DNA of 45,111 bases from Maritimibacter alkaliphilus HTCC2654 (GCF_000152805.1 NZ_CH902578.1:935822-980932); one strand, 5' to 3'; numbered from the stretch's first letter, positions 1 through 8,687 are shown. A program made the numbers and translations. Notes: generated by a model from the sequence alone, not told the origin.

Positions 1-24
1 GGGCTTCAGCCCGGGCGAAACCCC
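1..24 (-). repeat. Partial copy of a dispersed gene-end hairpin motif
   Basis: These bases lie just after the stop codon of the hydrolase gene and are cut by the window edge. They contain GCCCGGGCGAAACC, which is also present at 31958-31971, again directly behind the stop of a minus-strand gene. On the minus strand the shared part reads as TTTCGCCCGGGC followed by the second arm of a GC hairpin. I take it as the start of the same kind of gene-end module seen complete at 31851-31971. Only the edge is visible. Confidence 0.4.
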
Positions 25-990
25 TCAGAACCGCCAGAGCGCCGGGACGAAGGCATAGGCCTCGCCCTCGGCCTTCACATGGCCCACGCCGGGGAACGGG
101 AAATGGTAGCCCACGACCGGGATGCGATCCGCCGCGGCCATGTCGAGGATGCGGCGGCGTGTGGCCACCGTCGCCTCGGGGTCGCTGTCCATCGACCCGT
201 ACCAGTCGGGATGCGCGAAATGCCCGAAGGCGTGGGTGATCGCGTCGCCCAGCACCAGAAGCTGATCGTCGCCGCTTTCCAGCAGGATCGACATGTGCCC
301 GGGCGTATGCCCATTGGTCGACATCAGCCGCACGCCCGGCGCCACTTCGTGCCCGTCGCCCGCAAGCGTCCATTCCGCCCCATCGACATTGATCGAGTTG
401 ACCGCGCCCAGCACGAATTGCTGCGCCTCCGGGGCCACCCGGTCGACGAGGCCGTCCTGCAACCAGTAATCGTGTTCGGCCTCGCCGATCACGTATTCGG
501 CGTCGGGGATGATCGCCTCGTCGAAATCGTCGCGCACGCCCCAGATGTGATCCGGGTGGGCATGGGTGACGACGACATGCGTCGTGGCGAAAGGGTCGAT
601 CCCGGCGGCTTCCATGTTCGAGATGAGCCGCCCGGCGGTGTCGAAGAACCGGTTGCCGGAGCCGACATCGATCAGCACCTTCGCCTCGCCGGTCTCGATA
701 TAGACGTGGTTCGTATGCCCGACGAGTTCATCGGTCGGCAGGAAATGCGCTTCGAGAAACGCCAGCTTCTCGGCCTCGTCGGCGTTCATGCCCATGGCCG
801 TCAGAGGCTGCGGGAACCAGCCGTCCGAGACGATGGTGATCTTCATATCCCCCAGCGCGAAGCGAAAGTGCGCGGGGTTCTCGCCATCAGGCGGGCCAAG
901 CTCGGCGCGAAGGGCCGCGGGCATGGCGAAGGCGGGCATAGCTGCGGCGAGCGCAAGCATCTCACGGCGTGTGGGGCGCAAAAGCGGCAT
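25..990 (-). CDS. Tat-exported metallo-beta-lactamase-fold hydrolase
   Basis: The 321-aa product has the zinc-binding motif THAHPDH at residues 142-148, NGHTPGH at 226-232 and a GDA motif at 248-250, the pattern of metallo-beta-lactamase-fold hydrolases. The N-terminus carries a TRREML motif (residues 7-12) followed by an Ala-rich hydrophobic stretch, which looks like a Tat signal, so a folded metalloenzyme is probably exported to the periplasm. I chose the ATG at 990 because GGAGGA lies a few bases upstream; in-frame starts further up would precede the signal. The substrate cannot be told: lactonases, glyoxalase-II-like enzymes and quorum-quenching enzymes share these motifs. The gene may be co-transcribed with the 1040-1603 gene, 49 bp upstream. 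Confidence 0.85.
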   Translation of the reverse strand: MPLLRPTRREMLALAAAMPAFAMPAALRAELGPPDGENPAHFRFALGDMKITIVSDGWFPQPLTAMGMNADEAEKLAFLEAHFLPTDELVGHTNHVYIETGEAKVLIDVGSGNRFFDTAGRLISNMEAAGIDPFATTHVVVTHAHPDHIWGVRDDFDEAIIPDAEYVIGEAEHDYWLQDGLVDRVAPEAQQFVLGAVNSINVDGAEWTLAGDGHEVAPGVRLMSTNGHTPGHMSILLESGDDQLLVLGDAITHAFGHFAHPDWYGSMDSDPEATVATRRRILDMAAADRIPVVGYHFPFPGVGHVKAEGEAYAFVPALWRF

Positions 991-1039
991 CGATTCCTCC
1001 CTGTTCGATCCGGGAATCATATGCACGATTGCGAATGAT

Positions 1040-1603
1040 TTAAAGCGTCGTGAAATATCGCTCGGCCGGCAGGTATCCGGCCATCCGGCCCGCCACCGAC
1101 CATTCGGCCTCCAGCATGGTCGCGCCGACGACCAAGACCGCATCCGTGGGCACCCCCCGGCGCGCGGTCAGGTCGGCGAGCTTTTCGCGCGTGGCGGACC
1201 AGCCGTCGGCCAATGTCGGCGCCTGCATGGCCGAGTCGATGAGCGCGGCGTTGGCGCCGTGAAAGCTACGCGCGTCGAGCGGGCGGTGAACGGCGGCAAG
1301 GCGTTCTGCGCGGGCCACGCCCCGCAGTTTTGTGGCCTCGGCCTCAGGCACCGCGGCCAGTTTCGGCCCGCATTTCAACGCGTTGGAGGAAAACAGAAGC
1401 GCGATCACGTCGCGCCCCGTCGCGGCCCGGATCGAAGCATAGCTCTTGTAATCGATCCCAAGCTCCTTGGCCCGGCGCACCCGCATCCGCACCACTTCCA
1501 GCGGCAGCGTCGGCACCAGATCGGCCCGCGCCCGGCGCCACGCATAGCCGTGCCAACCGGTATTGCCGATCCCCGGCCCGCCGTTGTGACCGATCAGGGT
1601 CAT
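1040..1603 (-). CDS. Uncharacterised protein with N-terminal IGHNGGP motif
   Basis: This 187-aa protein begins MTLIGHNGGPGIGNTG. The IGHNGGP stretch is a short N-terminal motif that I have seen on otherwise unrelated small alphaproteobacterial proteins, without a known role. The rest is basic and probably helical, with a central segment around KELGIDYKSYASIRAATGRD that looks like a conserved core. I see no signal peptide, membrane segment or catalytic signature. Its ATG overlaps the ribE stop as ATGA, so it is probably translated from the ribE message. That coupling does not by itself imply a role in flavin metabolism. Function unknown. Confidence 0.75.
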   Translation of the reverse strand: MTLIGHNGGPGIGNTGWHGYAWRRARADLVPTLPLEVVRMRVRRAKELGIDYKSYASIRAATGRDVIALLFSSNALKCGPKLAAVPEAEATKLRGVARAERLAAVHRPLDARSFHGANAALIDSAMQAPTLADGWSATREKLADLTARRGVPTDAVLVVGATMLEAEWSVAGRMAGYLPAERYFTTL

Positions 1604-2190
1604 GCCGCGTATTCGCCGAGCCGCGCCACATAGCGCGCCAGCGTGTCGATCTCGAGGTTCACCTTGTCGCCCACGCGCACGTCGCCCCAGGTCGTCACCT
1701 CTTTCGTGTGGGTGATGAGGTTCACACCGAACGTGTCGCCCTCCACCTCGTTCACCGTCAGGGACGTGCCGTTCAGCGCGACCGAGCCCTTGGGCGCGAT
1801 GAAGCGCGCCAGATCGCCCGGCACCTTGAAGGAAATCCGCGTCGAGTCGCCCTCGTCATGCACATCCGTCACCTCGGCCACGCCGTCGACATGGCCCGAG
1901 ACGATATGCCCGCCCAGTTCGTCGCCCACCTTCAGGGCGCGTTCGAGGTTCACGCGTCTGCCGACCTCCCATCCGCCGAGGTTGGTCTTGGTCAGCGTCT
2001 CGCCCGAGACGAAGACCTCGTACCAGTCCGGGCCGAGCCGGGTCACCGTCAGACACACGCCGTCGGAGGCGATGGACGCACCCAGCTCGATGCGCGACGT
2101 GTCGTATGCGGTCGCGATCCGCGCGCGCAGATCCTCGGTCCGGGTGACCTCGGCGATCCGGCCGATATCGGTGATGATCCCAGTGAACAT
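1600..2190 (-). CDS. ribE: Riboflavin synthase, alpha chain
   Basis: The enzyme converts two 6,7-dimethyl-8-ribityllumazine molecules into riboflavin and the pyrimidinedione recycled by lumazine synthase. The 196-aa product starts MFTGIITDIG, the family hallmark, and shows the two tandem lumazine-binding repeats: the first contains SIASDGVCLTV and the second KGSVALNGTSLTVN. The length matches the family. AGGAG precedes the ATG at 2190; the open frame extends upstream to 2322, but that part lacks family similarity. ribD and nrdR are at 7114-8687 on the same strand, separated from ribE by the divergent capsule genes. No FMN riboswitch signature is visible upstream. Confidence 0.95.
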   Translation of the reverse strand: MFTGIITDIGRIAEVTRTEDLRARIATAYDTSRIELGASIASDGVCLTVTRLGPDWYEVFVSGETLTKTNLGGWEVGRRVNLERALKVGDELGGHIVSGHVDGVAEVTDVHDEGDSTRISFKVPGDLARFIAPKGSVALNGTSLTVNEVEGDTFGVNLITHTKEVTTWGDVRVGDKVNLEIDTLARYVARLGEYAA

Positions 2191-2270
2191 GGCTGACTCC
2201 TTTCCCCAATGGCTACGCCCAATCCCACCCCTTGCCAAGCAGGGCGCGGGACAAGCCAAACCCCAAGCGT

Positions 2271-2300
2271 CACAAAAAAGCCCGGTTCGGGTGTTTTGTG
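2271..2300. terminator. Bidirectional terminator-like hairpin between divergent ribE and kpsS
   Basis: A stem formed by CACAAAA (2271-2277) and TTTTGTG (2294-2300) encloses a GC arm, GCCCG (2280-2284) and CGGGT (2288-2292), around a GTT loop. An A-run followed by a GC stem and a T-run is the layout of a bidirectional intrinsic terminator. It sits in the 199-bp gap upstream of both ribE and kpsS, where a terminator is not expected. It could attenuate one of them or be left from an earlier gene order. Confidence 0.5.
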
Positions 2301-2389
2301 TCTTGCGCAAGGACAATGGCAAGGTTTTCCTTGAAGAAACGCGGCATCAGTTCGCGACAGAGGCCAGAAAAACGGGTAAAATCAGGCGC

Positions 2390-3682
2390 ATGAAAGCCAT
2401 CGACGGAACCGACCGGACATTCCTGTTCCTGCAAGGGCCACACGGCCCCTATGTCCGTCGTCTGGCCCGGATGCTCTCGGCCTCGGGCGCTCAGGTCTGG
2501 CGCGTCGGGTTCAACATGGGCGATCAGGTGTTCTGGCACGATGCGCGGACCTACATTCCCTTCACCGACAGTCAGGACGTCTGGACGGAGCGCATCCGCG
2601 CCATTCTGACCGAAAAGGGCGTGACCGATCTGGTGCTCTACGGCGACACCCGGTTCATACATGCCGAGGCCGTGCGCGCCGCGCAGGAAGCGGGCGTCAT
2701 GGTCCACGTCTTCGAAGAAGGCTACCTGCGCCCCTACTGGATCAGCTACGAGCGCGGCGGATCGAACGGCCACTCCCGCCTGATGGACATGGACGTGACG
2801 CAGATGCAGCAGGTACTGGCCGACGCGCAACTCGACATTCCGGAGCCGCCCGCCCACTGGGGCGACATGCGCCACCACATCTTCTATGGCGCGCTCTACC
2901 ACTGGTTCGTCATGTTCGCGAACCGGCGTTACCGGGGCTTCCGCCCGCACCGCGCGCTCACGGTCGGCAAGGAATTCCAGCTTTACCTCAAGCGCCTGAT
3001 CCTGATGCCGTTTCAGGCGCTTGGACGGATCATCGCCACGCGCCGTATCCGAAACGGTGGCTTTCCTTATCACCTCGCGCTTCTGCAACTGGCCCATGAC
3101 GCGAGTTTCCTCGACCATTCCCCGTTCAAAAGCGTGACCGAGTTCCTCGACCTCGTGATCGAAGGCTTCGCGAATGGCGCGGCCCGTCACCATCACCTCG
3201 TGTTCAAGGCGCATCCGCTGGAGGATGGCCGTGTGCCCCTGCGCCGTGAAATCCGTCGTCTGGCCGCCCAGCATGGGGTCGAGGGACGGGTGCATTACGT
3301 GCGCGGCGGCAAGCTTGCCCGGCTGCTCGATCATGCCCGCAGCGCCGTGACCGTGAACTCGACGGCCGCACAGCAGGTGCTGTGGCGCGGACTTCCGCTC
3401 AAAGTTTTCGGCGCGGCGGTCTATGACAAGCCGGAGTTCGTTTCGACCCAGCCCCTGCCCGAATTCTTCGCCCAGCCGACCCGCCCCGACAGCCGCGCCT
3501 ACCGCGATTATCGTCATTACCTCTTGGAAACCTCGCAAATCCCGGGCGGGTTCTATTCGGCCCGGGGCCGGCGGCAGCTTCTGCGCCAGATCGTCGACAT
3601 GATGCTGGCTCCGGACGACCCCTACGACGCCCTCGCCAAGGGCACCGCGGCCCCCCGGCAACAGTTGAGACTCGTGAAGTAA
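2390..3682 (+). CDS. kpsS: Capsular polysaccharide export protein, KpsS-like
   Basis: The 430-aa product begins MKAIDGTDRTFLFLQGPHGPYVRRLARML, typical of the KpsS/LipB branch of the capsule-synthesis family (Pfam Capsule_synth). In E. coli group 2 capsules, KpsS adds the first beta-Kdo residue to phosphatidylglycerol, starting the lipid-linked poly-Kdo linker that is extended by KpsC; this acts at the inner face of the cytoplasmic membrane. I chose the ATG at 2390; the open frame runs much further upstream, but there it overlaps ribE antisense. The gene opens a plus-strand set with the export lipoprotein (3774) and kpsC (4944). Transporter genes kpsM/kpsT are not in this window. Confidence 0.88.
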   Translation: MKAIDGTDRTFLFLQGPHGPYVRRLARMLSASGAQVWRVGFNMGDQVFWHDARTYIPFTDSQDVWTERIRAILTEKGVTDLVLYGDTRFIHAEAVRAAQEAGVMVHVFEEGYLRPYWISYERGGSNGHSRLMDMDVTQMQQVLADAQLDIPEPPAHWGDMRHHIFYGALYHWFVMFANRRYRGFRPHRALTVGKEFQLYLKRLILMPFQALGRIIATRRIRNGGFPYHLALLQLAHDASFLDHSPFKSVTEFLDLVIEGFANGAARHHHLVFKAHPLEDGRVPLRREIRRLAAQHGVEGRVHYVRGGKLARLLDHARSAVTVNSTAAQQVLWRGLPLKVFGAAVYDKPEFVSTQPLPEFFAQPTRPDSRAYRDYRHYLLETSQIPGGFYSARGRRQLLRQIVDMMLAPDDPYDALAKGTAAPRQQLRLVK

Positions 3683-3705
3683 CCCTTGGAATCGCGTCTG
3701 GATTT

Positions 3706-3714
3706 TTATCCACA
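3706..3714 (+). promoter_or_regulatory. Perfect DnaA box TTATCCACA
   Basis: The 9-mer is identical to the E. coli high-affinity DnaA box. It lies in the 91-bp gap between kpsS and the export lipoprotein gene, about 60 bp before the latter's start codon. A second perfect box in the same orientation lies upstream of nrdR at 8738. A single 9-mer can occur by chance, and binding is not shown. The same gap also has a TCTGCC/GGCAGA inverted repeat around an A-rich loop, roughly 3724-3750. Confidence 0.45.
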
Positions 3715-3773
3715 GCCCGAGTAGTCTGCCAAAAAAAGAAACTGAGGCAGAACTCCAAAAAGGAGCCCGGGCA

Positions 3774-4931
3774 GTGAGAAATCAGGGCATTACGTGGGCG
3801 CGCATCGCGCTCCTTTTCGCGCTTGTGATGGGTGTAGCCGCGTGTGACGTGCTCCCCAGAAGCGGCCCGAATAAGCAGGAAATCTACTCCGGTTCGGTGC
3901 AGAGACAGGGCGACGCCTTCGTCGTCTCGGTCAACGATCACGTGACGCGGGCCACCGCCGTCACCCCGGCGCTCGGGTTCGGCGAGAACTTCCTCTCGGC
4001 CGCACAGGTCGGGTCCGACACGATCCGCCCCGGCGACGTGCTGGGCGTGGCGATCTGGGAGAACGTCGAACAAGGCATCCTCGCCTCGGCGGGCGCCCCC
4101 GCCGCGCTCGAAGAGGTGCAGGTCGACGGATCGGGCTTCATCTTCATCCCCTATGCGGGACGGATCAAGGCCGCGGGCAACTCGCCCGAAGCCGTGCGCC
4201 GCATCATCACCGAACAACTCGCCACCCAGACCCCGGACCCGCAGGTCTTGGTCACCCGGATCGCGGGCGACGGCGCCACCGTGTCGATCACGGGCGCGGT
4301 CAACGGTCAGGGCGTCTACCCGATCGAACGCCCCACCCGCACGCTGGGTGCCATGCTCGCCGCCGCAGGCGGTGTGGCCGTGAACCCCGAGGTGGCCGTG
4401 GTCAAGATCATCCGTGGCGGTCAGACCGGGCAGATCTGGTATCAGGATCTGTTCGAAGACCCGCGCCTCGACATCGCCCTGCGCAACGGCGACCGTATTC
4501 TGGTCGAGGCCGATACCCGCGCCTTCACCGCGCTCGGCGCCACCGGCACCCAGACCCGCGTGAACTTCCAGACCCAGAACCTCTCGGCCCTCGAAGCCAT
4601 CGCGCAGGTCGGCGGTCTGAACCCGACACTGGCCGACCCCACGGGCATCTTCGTGTTCCGCAACGAACCCGCCGAGATCGCGAATGTCGTGCTGGCACGG
4701 GGCGATCTGGTCGGGGCGCAGCGCCTGATCTACGTGCTGAACCTGACCGAACCCAACGGCATGTTCATGGCCCGCGACTTCGTGATCCGCGACGGCGATA
4801 CCGTCTATGTGACCGAAGCGCCCTACGTCCAGTGGGCCAAGGTCATCACGGCGCTCACCGGTGCCCTCGGCGCGGCCGAGTCGCTGGCCAACGCAGGCAG
4901 CACCTTCGGCCTCGTCGGCGCGACGCCGTAA
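3774..4931 (+). CDS. Polysaccharide export outer-membrane lipoprotein (Wza/KpsD family)
   Basis: The 385-aa product has a lipoprotein signal ending in GVAAC (Cys24), so it should be lipid-anchored, probably in the outer membrane. A polysaccharide-export domain follows at about residues 82-165 (TIRPGDVLGVAIWENVEQ) and SLBB-type beta-grasp segments from about 168. Such OPX proteins form the outer-membrane channel for capsule or exopolysaccharide. The start is GTG, with GGAG upstream and the hydrophobic core correctly placed after it. The gene lies between kpsS and kpsC, which argues for export of a Kdo-linked capsule. It is shorter than E. coli KpsD and nearer Wza in size. Which polysaccharide it exports cannot be told. 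Confidence 0.88.
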   Translation: MRNQGITWARIALLFALVMGVAACDVLPRSGPNKQEIYSGSVQRQGDAFVVSVNDHVTRATAVTPALGFGENFLSAAQVGSDTIRPGDVLGVAIWENVEQGILASAGAPAALEEVQVDGSGFIFIPYAGRIKAAGNSPEAVRRIITEQLATQTPDPQVLVTRIAGDGATVSITGAVNGQGVYPIERPTRTLGAMLAAAGGVAVNPEVAVVKIIRGGQTGQIWYQDLFEDPRLDIALRNGDRILVEADTRAFTALGATGTQTRVNFQTQNLSALEAIAQVGGLNPTLADPTGIFVFRNEPAEIANVVLARGDLVGAQRLIYVLNLTEPNGMFMARDFVIRDGDTVYVTEAPYVQWAKVITALTGALGAAESLANAGSTFGLVGATP

Positions 4932-4943
4932 GGTTTGGGGCGC

Positions 4944-6986
4944 ATGACCCCCTACGACAGGATCACAGCCGCCGCGACGGAGCCCCCCTCCTCGCGGCGG
5001 CTTTACGTTTACTCGGGCGGTTTCCTGCGGGAGCGCCGGGTGCGGCGTATCCTGAAGCTGGCCGGGTGGGACATTCGCTTCGGCCTGCCCAGGGCCGAAG
5101 ATACCGTGGCGGTCTGGGGCGTCTCGCCCACCGCGCACCGGGGCGATGGCATCGCGAAACGACGGGGTGCCACCCTGATGCGCGTCGAAGACCCCTTCCT
5201 GCGCTCGGTCGGTCTGGGACGTGACGGCGAGCCGCCTCTGGGCCTCCTCCTCGACCGCTCCGGCGTGCATTTCGACCCCGCCGTGCCCTCGGACCTCGAA
5301 CGAATGCTCGCGGATGCGCCGCTGGACGACTACGCGCTTCTCAGCCGTGCGCGCGACGCGGTGGACCGTATCCGCCACGCCCATCTGTCGAAATACAACG
5401 GCTTCGACCCCAAGGCCCCTGTGCCCCGCGCGCCCTACGTGCTGGTGATCGACCAGACCCGCGACGACGCGGCCGTGCTGGCGTCGAAGGCCACACCGCA
5501 GACCTTCCGCGAAATGCTGGTCATCGCGCAGGAAGAAAATCCGGGCCTGCGCATCGTCATCAAGTCCCACCCGGACAGCACCGCAGGCCATCGGCCGGGC
5601 TACTACGGCCCGGAACACGCGGGCGGCAAGGTCACGCTTCTGACCGATCCCGTCAGCCCCTGGGCGCTGATGGAGGGCGCGGTTGCGGTCTACACCGTCT
5701 CGTCCGGCATGGGGTTCGAAGCGATCTTCGCCGGCCACAAGCCCCGCGTCTTCGGCCAGCCGTTCTACGCCGGCTGGGGCCTGACCAAGGACGAAAACCC
5801 CGTGCCGCGCCGCGAACGTCAACTGACGCGCGCGCAATTGTTCGCCGCGGCCATGCTCGAATATCCGACGTGGTACGACCCCTACCGCGACAGACTGTGC
5901 GAGATCGAAGACGTGATCGGCACGTTGGAGGCGCGCGCCCGCGCGATGCGCGAAGACGGGCCGGGCTACGTCGCCGCCGGAATGCGGCTGTGGAAGCGCA
6001 AGCCGTTGTCGCAGTTCTACGGAAGCGGCGCGGGCGTGATCTTCGAAGACGGCCCCAAGGCCGAAGCGAAAGCGGCGAAGACGGGTCGCCCGATGATGGT
6101 CTGGGCGGGAAAAGCCGACACGCTCACCGCCCCCGCCATCCGCATCGAAGACGGCTTCATCCGCTCGCGGGGCCTTGGCGCCAAACTGACCCCGCCCCTG
6201 TCGCTCGTGCGCGACGACCTCGGCATCTACTACGATCCGAACGCCGAAAGCCGCCTCGAACGGCTCGTCTCCGCCGCCGAAACCCTCGCCCCCGGCCCGC
6301 TTCACCGTGCCGAGGCCCTGATGCATCGGCTCACCGCTTCCGGTATCTCGAAATACAACCTCGATCGCGCCGCGCCGGTCGATCTGCCGCCGGGCCACCG
6401 CATCCTCGTCCCCGGTCAGGTCGAAGACGATGCCTCGGTCCGCCTCGGCACGCGCGAGGTCACCCACAACCGGGGCCTGCTCCGCGGCGTGCGCGCGGCC
6501 AACCCGGAGGCCGTCATCATCTACAAACCCCACCCGGACGTGGAAGCGGGCCTGCGCGACGGCGACATGCCGCTGGACGAGGCCGCGCGCCATGCCGACG
6601 TGGTCGCCACCGAAACCGACGCCGTGGCGCTGATCGAAGCGGTGGACGAGGTCTGGACCATGACCTCGACCCTCGGGTTCGAGGCGCTCATCCGAGGCAA
6701 GACCGTCTCCTGCCTCGGCGCCCCGTTCTACGCGGGCTGGGGTCTCACCCGCGATCTGGGCACCATACCGGACCGACGCAGGGCGCGCCCCAGCCTCGCA
6801 GGCCTCGTCCACGCGATCCTCATCGACTACCCGCGCTACCACGATCCGGTCACGAACACGCCCTGCCCGGTCGAGGTCATCCTCGACCGGATCGAAGCGC
6901 AGGAAACCGGCCCCGGCTCACCGTCCCTGCGCCTCGTCTCAAAGCTGCAAGGCCTGCTCGCGCCCTACACCACATTCTGGCGCTGA
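4944..6986 (+). CDS. kpsC: Capsular polysaccharide beta-Kdo transferase, KpsC-like
   Basis: The 680-aa product matches KpsC in length and has the expected internal duplication. Each half contains an SKYN motif (about residues 150 and 469), a KPHP- or KSHP-type segment and a PFYAGWGLT motif. In characterised KpsC proteins the two halves are separate Kdo transferases that alternate linkages to extend the poly-Kdo linker begun by KpsS. The enzyme is cytoplasmic and peripheral. I prefer the ATG at 4944, with AAGG about 10 bases upstream; a TTG at 4935 would add three residues. It follows the export lipoprotein by 12 bp, consistent with one transcript. It is the last capsule gene here. Confidence 0.9.
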   Translation: MTPYDRITAAATEPPSSRRLYVYSGGFLRERRVRRILKLAGWDIRFGLPRAEDTVAVWGVSPTAHRGDGIAKRRGATLMRVEDPFLRSVGLGRDGEPPLGLLLDRSGVHFDPAVPSDLERMLADAPLDDYALLSRARDAVDRIRHAHLSKYNGFDPKAPVPRAPYVLVIDQTRDDAAVLASKATPQTFREMLVIAQEENPGLRIVIKSHPDSTAGHRPGYYGPEHAGGKVTLLTDPVSPWALMEGAVAVYTVSSGMGFEAIFAGHKPRVFGQPFYAGWGLTKDENPVPRRERQLTRAQLFAAAMLEYPTWYDPYRDRLCEIEDVIGTLEARARAMREDGPGYVAAGMRLWKRKPLSQFYGSGAGVIFEDGPKAEAKAAKTGRPMMVWAGKADTLTAPAIRIEDGFIRSRGLGAKLTPPLSLVRDDLGIYYDPNAESRLERLVSAAETLAPGPLHRAEALMHRLTASGISKYNLDRAAPVDLPPGHRILVPGQVEDDASVRLGTREVTHNRGLLRGVRAANPEAVIIYKPHPDVEAGLRDGDMPLDEAARHADVVATETDAVALIEAVDEVWTMTSTLGFEALIRGKTVSCLGAPFYAGWGLTRDLGTIPDRRRARPSLAGLVHAILIDYPRYHDPVTNTPCPVEVILDRIEAQETGPGSPSLRLVSKLQGLLAPYTTFWR

Positions 6987-6996
6987 CGCGGTCCCC

Positions 6997-7046
6997 TTCT
7001 CTGTTTCGAAAATACTTCGGGAGGTTTGGAGGGCTGGCCCTCCAAA
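6997..7046 (-). terminator. Gene-end module, copy 1, downstream of ribD
   Basis: Reading the minus strand downstream of ribD, a perfect 9-bp stem (TTTGGAGGG/CCCTCCAAA, 7025-7046, loop CTGG or its complement) is followed by CCTCCCGAAGTATTTTCGAA and then ACAGAGAAG. Related modules follow fhs (16660-16722) and the acyl-CoA synthetase (31851-31971). The stem plus TATTTT suggests an imperfect intrinsic terminator. Between this and the ribD stop (7047-7113) are further small hairpins, including GCGGGC/GCCCGC. Confidence 0.55.
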
Positions 7047-7113
7047 CGCGCCGCAAGGCGCGTCCACCGCGACGACCTGCCAACGGCAGGGCGGCGCAAA
7101 TCAAGCGCGGGCG

Positions 7114-8217
7114 TCAGCCCGCACCGCTAGGACCGGCCCGCCACCTGTGCAGGACGTCGCCCCCGATGGCGCGCAGCTCGACCAGCTCCAGCCGTGGCGC
7201 ATCCGCCAGCGCACCCACGCCCATCGCGGCGATCGAAGGCCAGCCTTCGGCACCAAGAGCGATCCCGGCTGTGAAACCTACGTATTCGTCCACCAGCCCT
7301 TCGGCCAGAAGCGAGGCGGCCAACCCGCCGCCGCCCTCGCAGAACACGCGCGTCAGCCCCGCCGCGCCCAAGGCGGCCAGCGCCGCCGCCACGTCGATGC
7401 GACCCAGCACGACGGGCACCGCGATACATCGCGCGCCAAGCCCTTCCCAGGCCGCGACCACGCCGTCCGGCGCCCGGTCGCCATGGATCAGCCAGACCGG
7501 AACCTCTTTCGCCGTGCGCGCGAGCACGCTGTCCAAGGGAATATCCAGATGCCGCGACAGCACCACGCGCACCGGCTGGCGCCGCGCACCCAGACCGCGC
7601 ACGGTCAGCGACGGATCATCCGCCCGCGCCGTTCCGGCGCCCACCATCACCGCGTCATGGATCATGCGTTCGGCATGGACTTGTCGCCGCGCCTCCGGCC
7701 CCGTGATCCACTGGCTTTCCCCCGTCGCCGTGGCGATACGCCCGTCCAGCGACGCGGCGAGTTTCAGCGTCACCATAGGGCGCCCGCGCTCCACCCGGCT
7801 CAGAAATCCGACCTGATCGGCGCGTGCCTCGGCCTCGCCCAGCCCCGTCACGACCTCGATCCCGGCCGCGCGCAACATCGCGATCCCGCGTCCGTTCACC
7901 CGGTTGTCGGGGTCGCCCAAAGCGACGACCACCCGTGCGATCCCCGCCGAAATCAGCGCCACGGCACAGGGCGGGGTCTGTCCATGGTGGGAACAGGGCT
8001 CGAGCGTGACGTAGGCCGTCGCCCCCCGCGCCGCCTCACCCGCCTGCGCCAGCGCCACGACTTCGGCATGGGGCCGCCCGCCGGGCTGGGTCCAGCCGCG
8101 CCCGACGATCCGCGCGCCGTTCACGATCACGCAGCCCACCGCCGGGTTCGGCCAGACAGACCCAAGGCCCCGCCGCCCGAGCGACAGGGCCAGATCCATG
8201 AACCTTTCGTCGGTCAC
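7114..8217 (-). CDS. ribD: Bifunctional riboflavin biosynthesis deaminase/reductase RibD
   Basis: RibD deaminates diaminohydroxyphosphoribosylaminopyrimidine and then reduces its ribosyl side chain, two consecutive steps towards riboflavin. The 367-aa product has an N-terminal cytidine-deaminase-type zinc site, HAE at residues 50-52 and [11 protein letters not shown] at 74-84, and a C-terminal dihydrofolate-reductase-like domain (from about 145, [14 protein letters not shown], to about 355). Length is normal. Its ATG overlaps the nrdR stop as ATGA, so the two are translationally coupled; nrdR-ribD is a common proteobacterial pairing. Riboflavin synthase lies beyond the capsule genes at 1600-2190. 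Confidence 0.95.
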   Translation of the reverse strand: MTDERFMDLALSLGRRGLGSVWPNPAVGCVIVNGARIVGRGWTQPGGRPHAEVVALAQAGEAARGATAYVTLEPCSHHGQTPPCAVALISAGIARVVVALGDPDNRVNGRGIAMLRAAGIEVVTGLGEAEARADQVGFLSRVERGRPMVTLKLAASLDGRIATATGESQWITGPEARRQVHAERMIHDAVMVGAGTARADDPSLTVRGLGARRQPVRVVLSRHLDIPLDSVLARTAKEVPVWLIHGDRAPDGVVAAWEGLGARCIAVPVVLGRIDVAAALAALGAAGLTRVFCEGGGGLAASLLAEGLVDEYVGFTAGIALGAEGWPSIAAMGVGALADAPRLELVELRAIGGDVLHRWRAGPSGAG

Positions 8218-8687
8218 GCCTGTTCTTCGGGCGGAATGTCGGGGCGCAACTCGCTCATGAACTTCTCGAAATCGTCCGCCGCCTGGAAGTTCTTGTAGAC
8301 GCTCGCGAAGCGCACATAGGCAACCGTGTCGATCCGGGCCAGACTTTCCATCACGATCTCACCGATGGTCTTGGATGGAATGTCCGTCTCGCCCATCGAT
8401 TCCAGCCGCCGCACGATGCCCGAGATCATCTGATCGATGCGCTCCGGCTCCACGGGCCGTTTCTGCATCGAAATCCGGATCGAACGCTCCAGCTTCTCGC
8501 GGTCGAAATCCTCGCGCCGACCGTTCGACTTGATGACCACGAGGTCGCGCAACTGCACGCGTTCATAGGTGGTGAAGCGCCCGCCGCAGGCCGGACAGAA
8601 CCGCCGCCGCCGGATCGCGACATGATCCTCGGCCGGGCGTGAATCCTTCACTTGAGTGTCAATATTTCCGCAGAACGGGCACCGCAT
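8214..8687 (-). CDS. nrdR: Transcriptional repressor NrdR
   Basis: NrdR is the zinc- and nucleotide-binding repressor of ribonucleotide reductase genes. The 157-aa product has the N-terminal zinc ribbon (Cys3, Cys6, Cys31, Cys34) and an ATP-cone domain from about residue 48 ([17 protein letters not shown]) to 140. AGGAAG lies 6-7 bases before the ATG at 8687. It is first in a two-gene unit with ribD. Its promoter region contains a perfect DnaA box (8738-8746), which could tie its expression to replication initiation; this is inference. Confidence 0.96.
   Translation of the reverse strand: MRCPFCGNIDTQVKDSRPAEDHVAIRRRRFCPACGGRFTTYERVQLRDLVVIKSNGRREDFDREKLERSIRISMQKRPVEPERIDQMISGIVRRLESMGETDIPSKTIGEIVMESLARIDTVAYVRFASVYKNFQAADDFEKFMSELRPDIPPEEQA

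Noticed and set aside
2191-2389. FMN riboswitch upstream of ribE
   Set aside because: I see none of the conserved RFN-element blocks; the gap is short and dominated by the terminator-like hairpin.
3399-6842. A 1147-codon open frame on the minus strand opposite the capsule genes
   Set aside because: It is the antisense shadow of high-GC kps genes; the translated sequence is rich in Arg, Gly and Val-Asp without any domain, and the plus-strand genes are clear family members.
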